Below, one piece after another: positions 8,978 through 17,623 of a stretch of 64,000 nt of DNA. This DNA comes from Arthrobacter sp. Bi26 (lineage in GTDB: Bacteria; Actinomycetota; Actinomycetes; Actinomycetales; Micrococcaceae): NCBI RefSeq assembly GCF_918697925.1, contig NZ_CAKKMF010000014.1, positions 1-64,000 of the forward strand. Direction: 5' to 3'. The translations under genes were made by a program, and so were the position numbers. Within the stretch, counting starts at the first letter, position 1, and each line of letters opens with the position of its first letter. The notes beneath the pieces were generated by a model that saw only the letters and a program-made list of their open reading frames with translations, searched no databases and had not been told where the DNA came from.

Positions 8978-9925
8978 TTACTCGTCACCGCGGAGGATGG
9001 CCAGCAGTCGGATGATCTCGACGTAGAGCCAGACCAGCGTGACCGTGAGGCCGAAGGCGGCGGTCCAGGAGAAGCGCTGCGGGGCTCCGGCGCTGATGGC
9101 CGCCTCGATGGATGTGAAGTCCATGATCAGGGAGAAGGCGGCCAGGCCGATCGCCAGGACGCCGATGAAGACGCCGAGCGGGATGCCCATGATCTCCATG
9201 CTGGTGCTCAGGCCAAACGGCGTGGTCACGGCCCCGGTCATCATCATGAACATGTTGACCAGCGCGAACACTGCATAGCCGATCAGGGCAATCATGAAGA
9301 ACCGCATGAGCTTGGGCGTCGCCCGGACCTTGCCGCTCTTGAACAGCACCAACGTCACGGCGAAGACGGAAAGCGTCCCGACGACGGCCTGGATGCCGAC
9401 GCCCGGGAACAGGTTGTCAAGGATGCGGGTCAGGCCGCCGAGGAAGAATCCTTCGAGCAGGGCGTAGGCAAGGATCAGCCCGGGGGACGGCTGCTTCTTG
9501 AAGGTGTTGACCATTGCGAGGGCGAAGCCACCGAGGGCTCCGAGGATCATCAGCATGGATCCGGTGCCCTGCGGGACGGCGAGGGCCACTGCGGCGCCGA
9601 CCACCAGGATCCCGAGGCACCCGGCAGTCTTCATGATGACGTCGTCGTACGTCATCTTGCCGATGTCAGCCGGGCCGGCCGCCGGGCGGTTGTACAGGTC
9701 CTGGAGCTGTTCCTGGGTCATGCCCTGCTGCGCAGAATTCCACCCGCCCTGGCCCGGGGCCTGACCGTAGGGGTTCTGGCCGTAGGGGGCCTGACCGTAG
9801 GGGGCCTGACCGTAGGGGTTTTGGCCATAGGGGTTCTGGCCATACGGGGCCTGCGGGGCAGGCGGTGCCTGGGTGGCTTCGCGGAAATTCTTTCCGCTGA
9901 AGATCGGGTTTCCGCCAGATGCCAT
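8978..9925 (-). CDS. Bax inhibitor-1/YccA family membrane protein with PYGQ repeats
   Basis: The product is 315 aa. Residues ~20-62 form a proline/tyrosine/glutamine repeat region (QAPYGQNPYGQNPYGQAPYG onward). The core has seven hydrophobic segments (about 106-300), including the conserved YALLEGFFLGGLTR and a late MDFTSIEAAISAGAPQRFSW-type segment. In this family (PF12811-type) the bacterial members are membrane proteins of unsettled function; calcium leak is shown for BsYetJ only. ATG at 9925 is preceded by GGAGG. A promoter-like GTGACT / TATAGT pair lies about 50-80 nt upstream. Confidence 0.85.
   Translation of the reverse strand: MASGGNPIFSGKNFREATQAPPAPQAPYGQNPYGQNPYGQAPYGQAPYGQNPYGQAPGQGGWNSAQQGMTQEQLQDLYNRPAAGPADIGKMTYDDVIMKTAGCLGILVVGAAVALAVPQGTGSMLMILGALGGFALAMVNTFKKQPSPGLILAYALLEGFFLGGLTRILDNLFPGVGIQAVVGTLSVFAVTLVLFKSGKVRATPKLMRFFMIALIGYAVFALVNMFMMMTGAVTTPFGLSTSMEIMGIPLGVFIGVLAIGLAAFSLIMDFTSIEAAISAGAPQRFSWTAAFGLTVTLVWLYVEIIRLLAILRGDE
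9756..9853. repeat. 15-bp tandem repeats encoding PYGQA/PYGQN
   Basis: About six and a half imperfect 15-bp units (consensus GGGGCCTGACCGTAG on the + strand) lie inside the Bax-inhibitor gene. They keep frame and encode alternating PYGQA and PYGQN units, so copy number can change without breaking the protein. Confidence 0.9.
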
Positions 9926-9977
9926 TGCGGGTGTCCTCCAAAATAAGGGGGTGGGTGATGTTCCGGTGCGATGCGGA

Positions 9978-10006
9978 CTATACGAAAGGGAGTTTTATAT
10001 AGTCAC
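9978..10006 (-). promoter_or_regulatory. candidate promoter of the Bax-inhibitor gene
   Basis: On the minus strand GTGACT and TATAGT are 18 nt apart, close to -35 and -10 boxes. The same stretch contains the inverted repeat GACTATA (9976-9982) / TATAGTC (9998-10004), so a regulator could bind here. Confidence 0.4.
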
Positions 10007-10091
10007 GCTACCAATTCCCACGGCCGGCGGGGAGGGATAGTTCCCTCAGGGAGCCGCCGCAACCGAACCGTGACCTAAACCAGCGGGATAT

Positions 10092-11000
10092 TCAGGCCCA
10101 GGAAGCCCGCATGGACGCCGGCCGTTTTGGGCGTGCCGGGCGCCCGGTGCGCCGCGCACCGGTTCCGGCTGCCAGCACGGCGGATTGTCCGTCGTCGCGG
10201 AAATCGTCGAGCCGCTTCGACGGATCCCCCTTCGGCTCCGGGAGCGGGCCGGGAACCGGCGCCGGCGTTCCCGTGCCGCTGTTGACAATGACGTCGTCGA
10301 TGTAGATGTCGGCCATTTGCTGATCGTGTTCGGAGCCAAGCTGGACCGTGTCGAGTGTCGTCGCGGAAATGCTGACTGTGCCCGCGTAGACGGAACGCCC
10401 GTCCCACCAGATTTGGACGGTGGTCCCGGGACCGTTGGGGACCACGTGCATGACCAGCCGGTGCCAGGAGTCAGTGGGGACATCCCGCCGCAAAGTCGTG
10501 TAGGCGAACCCCGCGGGTGATGACGTGCGGAGCACCAGTTCATGGGAGATGTTCTGCCGGAAAACGTCCAGGACGCGGACTCCGCCGGAAAAGAACCGGA
10601 AGTAGGGAACATTGTTCCCTGCCATTCCCTCAGCGGCGATATTGAACCATCCGTCCGCATACGCCTCGGTGTTTCCGGGGGTCAGGCCCACGGTCAGCCT
10701 GGCGATGGAGCCGGGCCCTGCGGTGGTGTGCAGGCGGGCGGCACAATTACCGGAGTGCGACAGCCCGGTGGACACCGAGGCATTTCCCGTCCCGGCCGTG
10801 GAGACGCCGAATCCGTCCAAGGTGCCAGCTTCAAAGGTGGAGGCCGCCGCCATGTTCCCCGGATAGGGGTCGGTGAGTGCATCTGTCGAGGGCACGCAGG
10901 CCTGCGCCCCGGCGGGCTCGGGGCCGAGGCTGAGCGCCGGAAGGCCCAGGATCGCCAGCACAAGCGAACCTGCGAGGCACAGCTTCACCACCCGGTTCAT
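10092..11000 (-). CDS. secreted protein with LamG/jelly-roll-like fold, function unknown
   Basis: The product is 302 aa. A clear Sec signal peptide (MNRVVKLCLAGSLVLAILGL ... GAQA, cleaved near residue 34) is followed by one β-rich domain (about 40-245). Features such as AAASTFEAGTLDGFG, GNCAARLHTTA, SWHRLVMHVVPNGPGTTVQI and MADIYIDDVIVNSG resemble concanavalin-like/LamG carbohydrate-recognition domains. The last ~55 residues are basic, proline-rich and without an anchor motif. GGAGGG precedes ATG at 11000. No enzyme motif is evident, so binding to polysaccharide or cell wall is only an inference. It is divergent from the liv operon. Confidence 0.7.
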   Translation of the reverse strand: MNRVVKLCLAGSLVLAILGLPALSLGPEPAGAQACVPSTDALTDPYPGNMAAASTFEAGTLDGFGVSTAGTGNASVSTGLSHSGNCAARLHTTAGPGSIARLTVGLTPGNTEAYADGWFNIAAEGMAGNNVPYFRFFSGGVRVLDVFRQNISHELVLRTSSPAGFAYTTLRRDVPTDSWHRLVMHVVPNGPGTTVQIWWDGRSVYAGTVSISATTLDTVQLGSEHDQQMADIYIDDVIVNSGTGTPAPVPGPLPEPKGDPSKRLDDFRDDGQSAVLAAGTGARRTGRPARPKRPASMRASWA

Positions 11001-11421
11001 CAGTCGGCCCTCCAAGATCGGTTCAGGCGCTCTTCGCACGATAACGCCGGAGGACTTGGAAAAAGCTTGGATTTGCTGGTTCCCCACGCCGGAGCGGATG
11101 TGCCCGGCGGGCAGCACCGGCACCGGGTTGGCCGGGCAAACCGGGGACCGGACCGGCCACTGTTTAGGCATACTCGGAATCAACAAAAGTTTTCTTTAGC
11201 GGGGCTACAGCGAGGTACTCCCGCGACTACACGGTTGTTACCCGATCGCGACGTTCTGCCTGCTCGCAGCGGCATTCTTTGCCTCGCCCGGGCTGTAGCA
11301 TAGGCCACACAGGGTGACGGACATCACAACAATGGATCGTATTGCGAGACGCTCGTCCCCTGACCGTTCGCAACGGTTGCAAAGGCGCAACCCACAGCAC
11401 CCCCATGTGGAGGTTTTCAAT
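11001..11421. other. intergenic region between divergent secreted-protein and liv genes
   Basis: About 420 bases without a supported gene. It must hold the start signals of both flanking units. I see a palindrome GCAAC-G-GTTGC near 11370 but no confident -35/-10 pair. In-frame codons upstream of 11422 are open but lack a ribosome-binding site and a signal-peptide-like start. Confidence 0.5.
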
Positions 11422-12762
11422 TTGAGAAGCACAACGAGCGGCCTGTCGCAGAGACGGCGCGGCAGACTATTGAGGGCTGTGGGGGCAGTATTTGCAGCCA
11501 CGGCTGCGCTACTGCTCATCGTGGCCCCGGCGTCCAGCGCCACGACCCCCTCGCCGACACCATCCCCGTCGGCCACCCAGTTCACCAACAGCATCAGCGG
11601 CTTCCTGCGCGGCGACGACCGCGCACCGATCCCCGGGGTAACCATCACCGCCACGAGTGGCGATTTCACGGGAACCACGAAATCGGGACCCAACGGCGCC
11701 TGGACTATTGGCGTCCCCACCCAGGGGACCTACCAGGTCGAACTCGACGAGTCCACGCTGCCGGAGGGCATCAAACTGGCCGAGGGCCAGGAGAACCCCC
11801 GCAACGTCACCTTCAGCCAGACCTCAAACCTCTCGGTAATCTTCACCTTTGGCAAGGGCATTGTCGTGGAGCAGCAGAACTTCATGCAAAACCTGCTCAA
11901 CCGGCTGGTGGCAGGGCTGAGCTTCGGCCTGTTGCTCGCCCTCGCGTCCGTGGGCCTGTCCCTAATCTTCGGCACCACCGGCCTGACGAACTTCGCCCAC
12001 GGAGAAATGGTCACCCTCGGCGCGGTACTGGTGTTCGCCTTCAACCAGATGCACCTGCCGTTCTGGCTGGCCGTCGTCCTGGCCGTCGTCGGCGGCGGAT
12101 TGTTCGGCTACGTCCAGGACGCGGGCCTGTGGAAGCCGCTGCGGCGCCGCGGAACCGGGCTTGTTCCGATGATGATCGTCAGCATCGGCCTCGCCCTGTC
12201 CGTGCGCTACATCATCCAGTTCTATTTCGGCGGCGCCACCCAGCAACTGCCGTTCGCCCAGAGCGTGGAAATCCTGATCGGCCCGATCTCCATCTCCCCC
12301 AACAACCTCTTGTCCCTCCTCGTCAGCGCCGTCGTGATCGCCGCCCTCGGCGTCGTCCTGCTCAAGACCCGCCTCGGCAAGGCCACCCGCGCGGTGGCCG
12401 ACAACCCGGCGCTGGCCGCAGCCTCCGGCATCGACGTCGACTCCGTCATCCGGATCGTCTGGGTGGTCGGCGGCATGCTCGCCGCCCTCGGCGGCATCCT
12501 CTGGGCCTACTACCGGCCCGGCGTCACCTTCGACATGGGCTCCCAGATCCTGCTGCTCATCTTCGCCAGCGTCACCCTCGGCGGCCTCGGCACGGTCTGG
12601 GGCGCCCTGGTCGGTTCCATCATCGTCGGCATCTTCGTTGAGCTGACCACCGTGTTCGGTCTCGCAGCCGACCTCAAATACGTGGGAGCGTTGTTCATCA
12701 TGATTGTTGTCCTCTTGTTCAGGCCTCAGGGCATTCTGGGCCGCCGCGAGCGCGTGGGTTAG
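11422..12762 (+). CDS. livH: branched-chain amino-acid ABC permease LivH with N-terminal secreted domain
   Basis: The product is 446 aa, about 150 longer than a normal LivH. The TTG start at 11422 is chosen because GGAGG lies at 11409-11413 with an 8-nt gap. It gives a signal-peptide-like start (SQRRRGRLLRAVGAVFAATAA, then LLLIVAPASSA). Residues ~45-145 (ISGFLRGDDRAPIPGVTITA, then GTTKSGPNGAWTIGVPTQGT) match the carboxypeptidase regulatory-like/SdrD β-sandwich. From about residue 155 (NFMQNLLNRLVAGLSFGLLL) the LivH permease follows, with GLTNFAHGEM and the EAA-like LGKATRAVADNPALAAASGI loop. It forms the import channel with LivM, energised by LivG/LivF. Confidence 0.88.
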   Translation: MRSTTSGLSQRRRGRLLRAVGAVFAATAALLLIVAPASSATTPSPTPSPSATQFTNSISGFLRGDDRAPIPGVTITATSGDFTGTTKSGPNGAWTIGVPTQGTYQVELDESTLPEGIKLAEGQENPRNVTFSQTSNLSVIFTFGKGIVVEQQNFMQNLLNRLVAGLSFGLLLALASVGLSLIFGTTGLTNFAHGEMVTLGAVLVFAFNQMHLPFWLAVVLAVVGGGLFGYVQDAGLWKPLRRRGTGLVPMMIVSIGLALSVRYIIQFYFGGATQQLPFAQSVEILIGPISISPNNLLSLLVSAVVIAALGVVLLKTRLGKATRAVADNPALAAASGIDVDSVIRIVWVVGGMLAALGGILWAYYRPGVTFDMGSQILLLIFASVTLGGLGTVWGALVGSIIVGIFVELTTVFGLAADLKYVGALFIMIVVLLFRPQGILGRRERVG

Positions 12763-12771
12763 GAGACAGCC

Positions 12772-13740
12772 ATGGATTTCGGATTCATATTTTCCAGCGC
12801 CGCCGGCGAGCTTTTCAGCCCGACGACAGCTGCCTACGCCCTGGCCACCCTCGGCCTCGCGGTCCACTTCGGCTACACCGGCCTGCTCAACTTCGGCCAA
12901 GCAGGCTTCATGGCAGTGGGGGCCTACGGCTTCGCCATCTCCACCCTGACGTTCCATGTGCCGTTCTTCATCGGACTGCTCATCGCCGTCGTCTGCTCCG
13001 CCATCTTCGCCCTCTTGCTGGGCATCCCGACGCTGCGGCTCCGGGCGGACTACCTGGCCATCGTGACCATCGCGGCGGCCGAAATCGTGCGCTACATCGT
13101 CACGACCAACCAGCTGACCGCCATCACCGGCTCGGCCAACGGCCTGGCCGCCTTCGAGGGCGATTTCTACGCCATGAACCCCTTCCCGCCGGGCACCTAC
13201 ATCGGCATGAACAACCGCGACTTCTTCATCCGGGTGGTCGCCTGGGCAGTCGTGGCCATCTTCTGCGTCATTGTCTGGCTGCTGATGCGAAGCCCCTGGG
13301 GCCGGGTCCTCAAGGGCATCCGCGAGGACGAGAACGCCGTCCGCTCGCTCGGCAAGAACGTTTACGCCTACAAGATGCAGTCCCTGATCATCGGCGGCGC
13401 GCTCGGTGCCCTGGCAGGCATGATCTTCACGATTCCCCGCGGCGCGGTGCAGCCGGCCAACTACGGCACGGAACTGACGTTCTTCCTCTACACCTGCCTG
13501 CTGCTCGGCGGCCTCGGCACCGTGCTCGGCCCGGTGGTCGGCGCCATGATCTTCTGGGTGGTGCTCTCACTCACCCAGGGCATCCTCTACGGCCTGATCG
13601 AGTCCGGCACCATCACGTGGCTGAACACGGTCCAGGCCGGGCAGCTGCGCTATATCCTGGTCGGCGTGGCGCTCATGCTGCTGATGATCTTCAGGCCCCA
13701 GGGCGTTCTCGGCAATAAGAAGGAGCTGGCATTCGCATGA
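12772..13740 (+). CDS. livM: branched-chain amino-acid ABC permease LivM
   Basis: The product is 322 aa, the second channel subunit. It has about eight to ten hydrophobic segments, with the family-specific GYTGLLNFGQAGFMAVGAYG near the start and the cytoplasmic coupling loop MRSPWGRVLKGIREDENAVR. It ends MIFRPQGVLGNKKELAFA. It starts 9 nt after livH, with GGAGACAGCC before ATG, and overlaps livG by 4 bp (ATGA), so translation is coupled. The substrate is inferred from family; related systems carry urea or amides. Confidence 0.93.
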   Translation: MDFGFIFSSAAGELFSPTTAAYALATLGLAVHFGYTGLLNFGQAGFMAVGAYGFAISTLTFHVPFFIGLLIAVVCSAIFALLLGIPTLRLRADYLAIVTIAAAEIVRYIVTTNQLTAITGSANGLAAFEGDFYAMNPFPPGTYIGMNNRDFFIRVVAWAVVAIFCVIVWLLMRSPWGRVLKGIREDENAVRSLGKNVYAYKMQSLIIGGALGALAGMIFTIPRGAVQPANYGTELTFFLYTCLLLGGLGTVLGPVVGAMIFWVVLSLTQGILYGLIESGTITWLNTVQAGQLRYILVGVALMLLMIFRPQGVLGNKKELAFA

Positions 13741-14815
13741 GCAATCCAAGCGAAGAGTCGCGCGCAGAGAGCATCGACTACATGACGGACACCCGTCCGA
13801 TCGCTGCCGGAGAGATCGCGCCCGGCTGCAAGAAGCGTGATCCGATCGTGGTGGCGGAAAACGTCACCCGCAGCTTCGGCGGCATCAACGCCGTCGACGT
13901 CCAGTACCTCGAGATCCCGCGGCACAAGATCACTGCACTGATCGGCCCCAACGGCGCCGGCAAGACCACGTTGTTCAACCTCCTCACGGGATTCGACACC
14001 CCGAACTCGGGTACATGGCAGTTCGAGGGCAACAACATCGCCGGCGTCTCCTCGTACAAGGTTGCCCGCATGGGAATGGTACGCACGTTCCAGCTCACCA
14101 AGGTCATGGGCAAGCTCACAGTCCTGGAGAACATGCGCCTCGGCGCCTCCAGCCAGTCCGGCGAACGGCTGTCCAAAGCCTTGTTCAAGGGCATCTGGGG
14201 CGGCCAGGAAAAGAAGATCACCCAGGAAGCCAACGTGCTGCTGGAGAAGTTCAAGCTGGACGCCAAGAAGGACGACTACGCAGCGTCGCTGTCCGGCGGG
14301 CAGCGGAAGCTGCTGGAAATGGCCCGGTCCCTCATGGTCCGGCCCAAGCTGGTCATGCTCGACGAGCCGATGGCCGGCGTCAACCCGGCGCTGACGCAGT
14401 CTCTGCTGGACCACATCAAGAACCTCAAGGCCGAGGGCATGACCGTCTTGTTCGTCGAGCACGACATGAACATGGTCCGCCACATCGCCGATTGGGTGGT
14501 CGTGATGGCAGAAGGCAAGATCGTGGCCGAAGGGCCTCCCGCCGAAGTCATGAAGAACCCCGCCGTGATCGACGCCTACCTCGGCGCCCATCACGACGTG
14601 GATCTGGGCGATGCGGAGGGCATCAAGGAACTGGCCGCGGAACTGGTCGCCGACGAGGAGTCGATTGTCGGCACTGAAAACGCCGGCATCATCTCCGCCG
14701 ACGTCCTCGCCACTGAGGCGGAGGAAGCGGCGAAGAACGGGACGACGCGTGGCCGCCGCAGCGCCGGCGAGCCGAACCGCGCCGAAGAGCCGAACCGCAC
14801 AGAGAAGGACACAGA

Positions 14816-14819
<4 letters not shown>
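13737..14819 (+). CDS. livG: branched-chain amino-acid ABC ATPase LivG with long C-terminal tail
   Basis: The product is 360 aa. The ATPase core carries Walker A GPNGAGKTT, the LivG-type signature SLSGGQRKLLEMARSL, Walker B LVMLDEPMAG and the switch His in FVEHDMNM. An N-terminal extension of ~35 residues precedes DPIVVAENVTRSFGG. After the core (ending near KNPAVIDAYLGAHHD) there is a ~75-residue acidic tail (DLGDAEGIKELAAELVADEE, then TEAEEAAKNGTTRG) absent from the ~255-aa E. coli LivG. The tail has no motif I recognise. It overlaps livM and livF by 4 bp each. Confidence 0.93.
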
Positions 14820-15589
<770 letters not shown>

Positions 15590-15612
15590 CGCTTCGGGCA
15601 GTATTCCCGCAG

Positions 15613-15638
15613 GGGCCGTCACCAGCCGGTGGCGGCCC
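15613..15638 (+). terminator. hairpin after livF
   Basis: An 11-bp stem (15613-15623 with 15628-15638, one G-U pair) with loop AGCC begins 24 nt after the livF stop and is followed by TTCTG. It is a likely terminator of the liv operon. Confidence 0.6.
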
Positions 15639-15639
15639 T

Positions 15640-15920
15640 TCTGCGTGCCCGGCGTAGGTCGCTCCGGACTCGGCCCCGGTTGGTACCGTCCGGGCGCCTC
15701 CGCAGCCACTTGCTCGGCGCCTGCGCTCGTTCCTCACGCAACAACGGCGCTTTCACAAGCGCCTGCCTCCGTCGCCCTCAGCGTTTGTCTCACCGGCCGC
15801 TCCCCCGGCGGGACGGCGACGGCGCCCGCGGCGTTGGGTTAGGGCCGGCATCTAGCGGGCTGAACCGGATTCCCGGCGTCGAACGCGTCTGGGCCCGGCG
15901 TGACACTTACGCTGCTCCCG
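15640..15920. other. intergenic stretch without a supported gene
   Basis: About 280 bases of GC-rich sequence between the two liv-region hairpins. Short open frames exist but have proline/arginine/serine-rich, shadow-like composition and no ribosome-binding site. I see no RNA gene here. Confidence 0.5.
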
Positions 15921-15922
15921 TA

Positions 15923-15963
15923 CGCAAAAGACCCCCGTCCGGACTGGACGGGGGTCTTTTGCG
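15923..15963. terminator. 18-bp bidirectional terminator between livF and livJ
   Basis: A perfect 18-bp stem (15923-15940 with 15946-15963) and GGACT loop carries an A-run on one side and a T-run on the other, so it can stop transcription from both directions. It sits 17 nt from the livJ stop. Confidence 0.9.
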
Positions 15964-15980
15964 TGTCGGTGGGAAGCGGC

Positions 15981-17330
15981 TTACAGCTTGCCGAATTCTT
16001 CCTTGGCCGGCTTGTAGGTGTTGTCATCCTGGTACTCGTAGATGCCGATGTAGGCTTCCGTGGGGTCGCCGGCGTCGGAGAACGACACGGGGCCGGACTG
16101 GCCGTCGTAGTCGATGTCCTTACCGTTGCGGAGCAGGGTGACGCAGGTGGGGAAGGTGTTGCACTTCTCGCCGCCTTCAGAGACTGCCTTGAGCTGGGCC
16201 GCGATGTCAGTGCCCTTGGTGCTCTTGGCGGCCTCGGCAGCCAGTGCGACCAGGTTCACGGCATCGTAGGACTCACCCGCGTAGCTGTAGTCCTTCAGCG
16301 CCGGGTCGATCGCCAGGAGCTGCTTCTTGAAGTCCTCCTTGGCGAAGGTGCCCGGGATGGTGCCCTGGGCGCCCTTGAGGGTTCCCGGCTGGAAGTCCTT
16401 GCTGTAGTCGGACATGTTGCCGTCCACCATGAAGATCTGGGTCGGCTTGACGCCCTTGCCCGTCATCAGCGGAACGATGCTCTTGGCCTGGTCGAAGGTG
16501 ATCAGGGCAATGGCGTCCGGCTTGGCGGCCAGAACCTTGTCCACCTGGCTGCTGAACTGGGAATCGCCCTCATTGAAGAGCTCCTGGGCAACAACCTTGC
16601 CGCCGGCTGCCTCGAAAGCGGCCTGGACGTTCTTTGCAAGGCCGGTTCCGTAGGCGTCGTTCAGGACGATCATGCCGACCGTCTGGGCGCCACAGGTGGC
16701 CATGTAGTTGCCGAGGACCTTGCCCTGGAGCACGTCCGAGGGGGCGGTGCGCCAGTAGAGGCCCTTGTCATCCCACGCGGTGAAGTCCGGCGAGGTGTTG
16801 GCCGGGGAGAACTGGACGACGCCTGCACCGGTGATCTGGTTGATCACGGTCTTTGAGACACCCGAGGAGGCGGCGCCGACGATGGCGCTGACGCCCTGTC
16901 CGAGCAGTGCCGTGGTGGACTGGGTGGCGATGTCGGTCTTGGTGTCGCCGGAGTCACGGTGGATGACCTCGACAGGCTTGCCCAGGACGCCGCCGGCGTC
17001 GTTGACCTCCTTGATGCCGAGGTTAACACCGGCAATTTCGGGCGGGCCGAGGAAGGCCAGCGAACCTGTCGTCGGCAGGAGCGAGCCGATCTTCAGGGGC
17101 GTGGGGGTGGTGGTGGCAGAAGCGGGCACGGTGCCCGTTTCGCCGGCAGCGCTGGTGCCGGCGCCGGTGGCGCTGGGTGCCGGGCACGCGATGCCCGCGG
17201 CCGCGGCTGAGCTGGATCCCGTCGAACTCGGGGCGGGTGAACCACCGCAAGCCGTAGCCAGAAGGGCGACGCCGAGGCTAAGCACTGTGAGCTTAGCGAT
17301 GCGGGGCGCAACCTGGGGGAGTGAAGTCAT
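15981..17330 (-). CDS. livJ: branched-chain amino-acid ABC substrate-binding lipoprotein LivJ
   Basis: The product is 449 aa. A lipoprotein signal (PRIAKLTVLSLGVALLATAC; the lipobox Cys is near residue 29) is followed by an Ala/Ser/Thr-rich linker to about residue 75. The periplasmic-binding-protein type I fold then begins at TPLKIGSLLPTTGSLAFLGP and includes EVNDAGGVLGKPVEVIHRDS and VGAASSGVSKTVINQITGAG. ATG at 17330 follows GAGGAG by 7 nt. It captures the substrate outside the membrane for LivHMGF. It faces the livHMGF operon across a shared terminator and has its own promoter. Confidence 0.93.
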   Translation of the reverse strand: MTSLPQVAPRIAKLTVLSLGVALLATACGGSPAPSSTGSSSAAAAGIACPAPSATGAGTSAAGETGTVPASATTTPTPLKIGSLLPTTGSLAFLGPPEIAGVNLGIKEVNDAGGVLGKPVEVIHRDSGDTKTDIATQSTTALLGQGVSAIVGAASSGVSKTVINQITGAGVVQFSPANTSPDFTAWDDKGLYWRTAPSDVLQGKVLGNYMATCGAQTVGMIVLNDAYGTGLAKNVQAAFEAAGGKVVAQELFNEGDSQFSSQVDKVLAAKPDAIALITFDQAKSIVPLMTGKGVKPTQIFMVDGNMSDYSKDFQPGTLKGAQGTIPGTFAKEDFKKQLLAIDPALKDYSYAGESYDAVNLVALAAEAAKSTKGTDIAAQLKAVSEGGEKCNTFPTCVTLLRNGKDIDYDGQSGPVSFSDAGDPTEAYIGIYEYQDDNTYKPAKEEFGKL

Positions 17331-17377
17331 GTACAAGCTCCTCGATCTAAAGGTGCGAACGGCCTTTGACGCGAAAG

Positions 17378-17444
17378 ATCAGGTGTTCCTGATTCCACTT
17401 CAAGCTAGTGCAATTTCGACGTGAAAATAAGTGACTACGGTCAC
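17378..17444. promoter_or_regulatory. two short palindromes in the livJ upstream region
   Basis: ATCAGG-TGTT-CCTGAT (17378-17393) and GTGAC-TACG-GTCAC (17431-17444) are perfect inverted repeats upstream of livJ. Both are operator-like, and the second has the GTxAC character of some regulator sites. No binding protein is assigned. Confidence 0.35.
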
Positions 17445-17517
17445 ATCCTTATAACACTCGTTGCATAGAGGAAATCTGGAGGGTTACGCGGCGGTTTCTG
17501 GGCGGCGCGCAGCAAAG

Positions 17518-17591
17518 TGCCCCAGGTGGGACTCGAACCCACAACACGCGGATTTTAAGTCCGCTGCCTCTGCCAATTGGGCTACTGGGGC
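17518..17591 (-). tRNA. tRNA-Leu(UAA) with short variable loop
   Basis: Read on the minus strand, the acceptor stem is GCCCCAG/CTGGGGC (7 bp). The anticodon arm is GCGGA-CTTAAAA-TCCGC, giving anticodon UAA. The T arm is GTGGG-TTCGAGT-CCCAC, and the discriminator is A. CCA is not encoded. The variable loop is only ~5 nt (GTGTT), so this is a class-I-sized molecule, although ordinary leucine tRNAs are class II with a long variable arm. The D arm (TTGGCAGAGGC) is leucine-like. Identity rests on the anticodon and discriminator. Confidence 0.85.
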
Positions 17592-17623
17592 GCCCGGTCA
17601 ATGGTATCCCGTCGCCGGACGGA

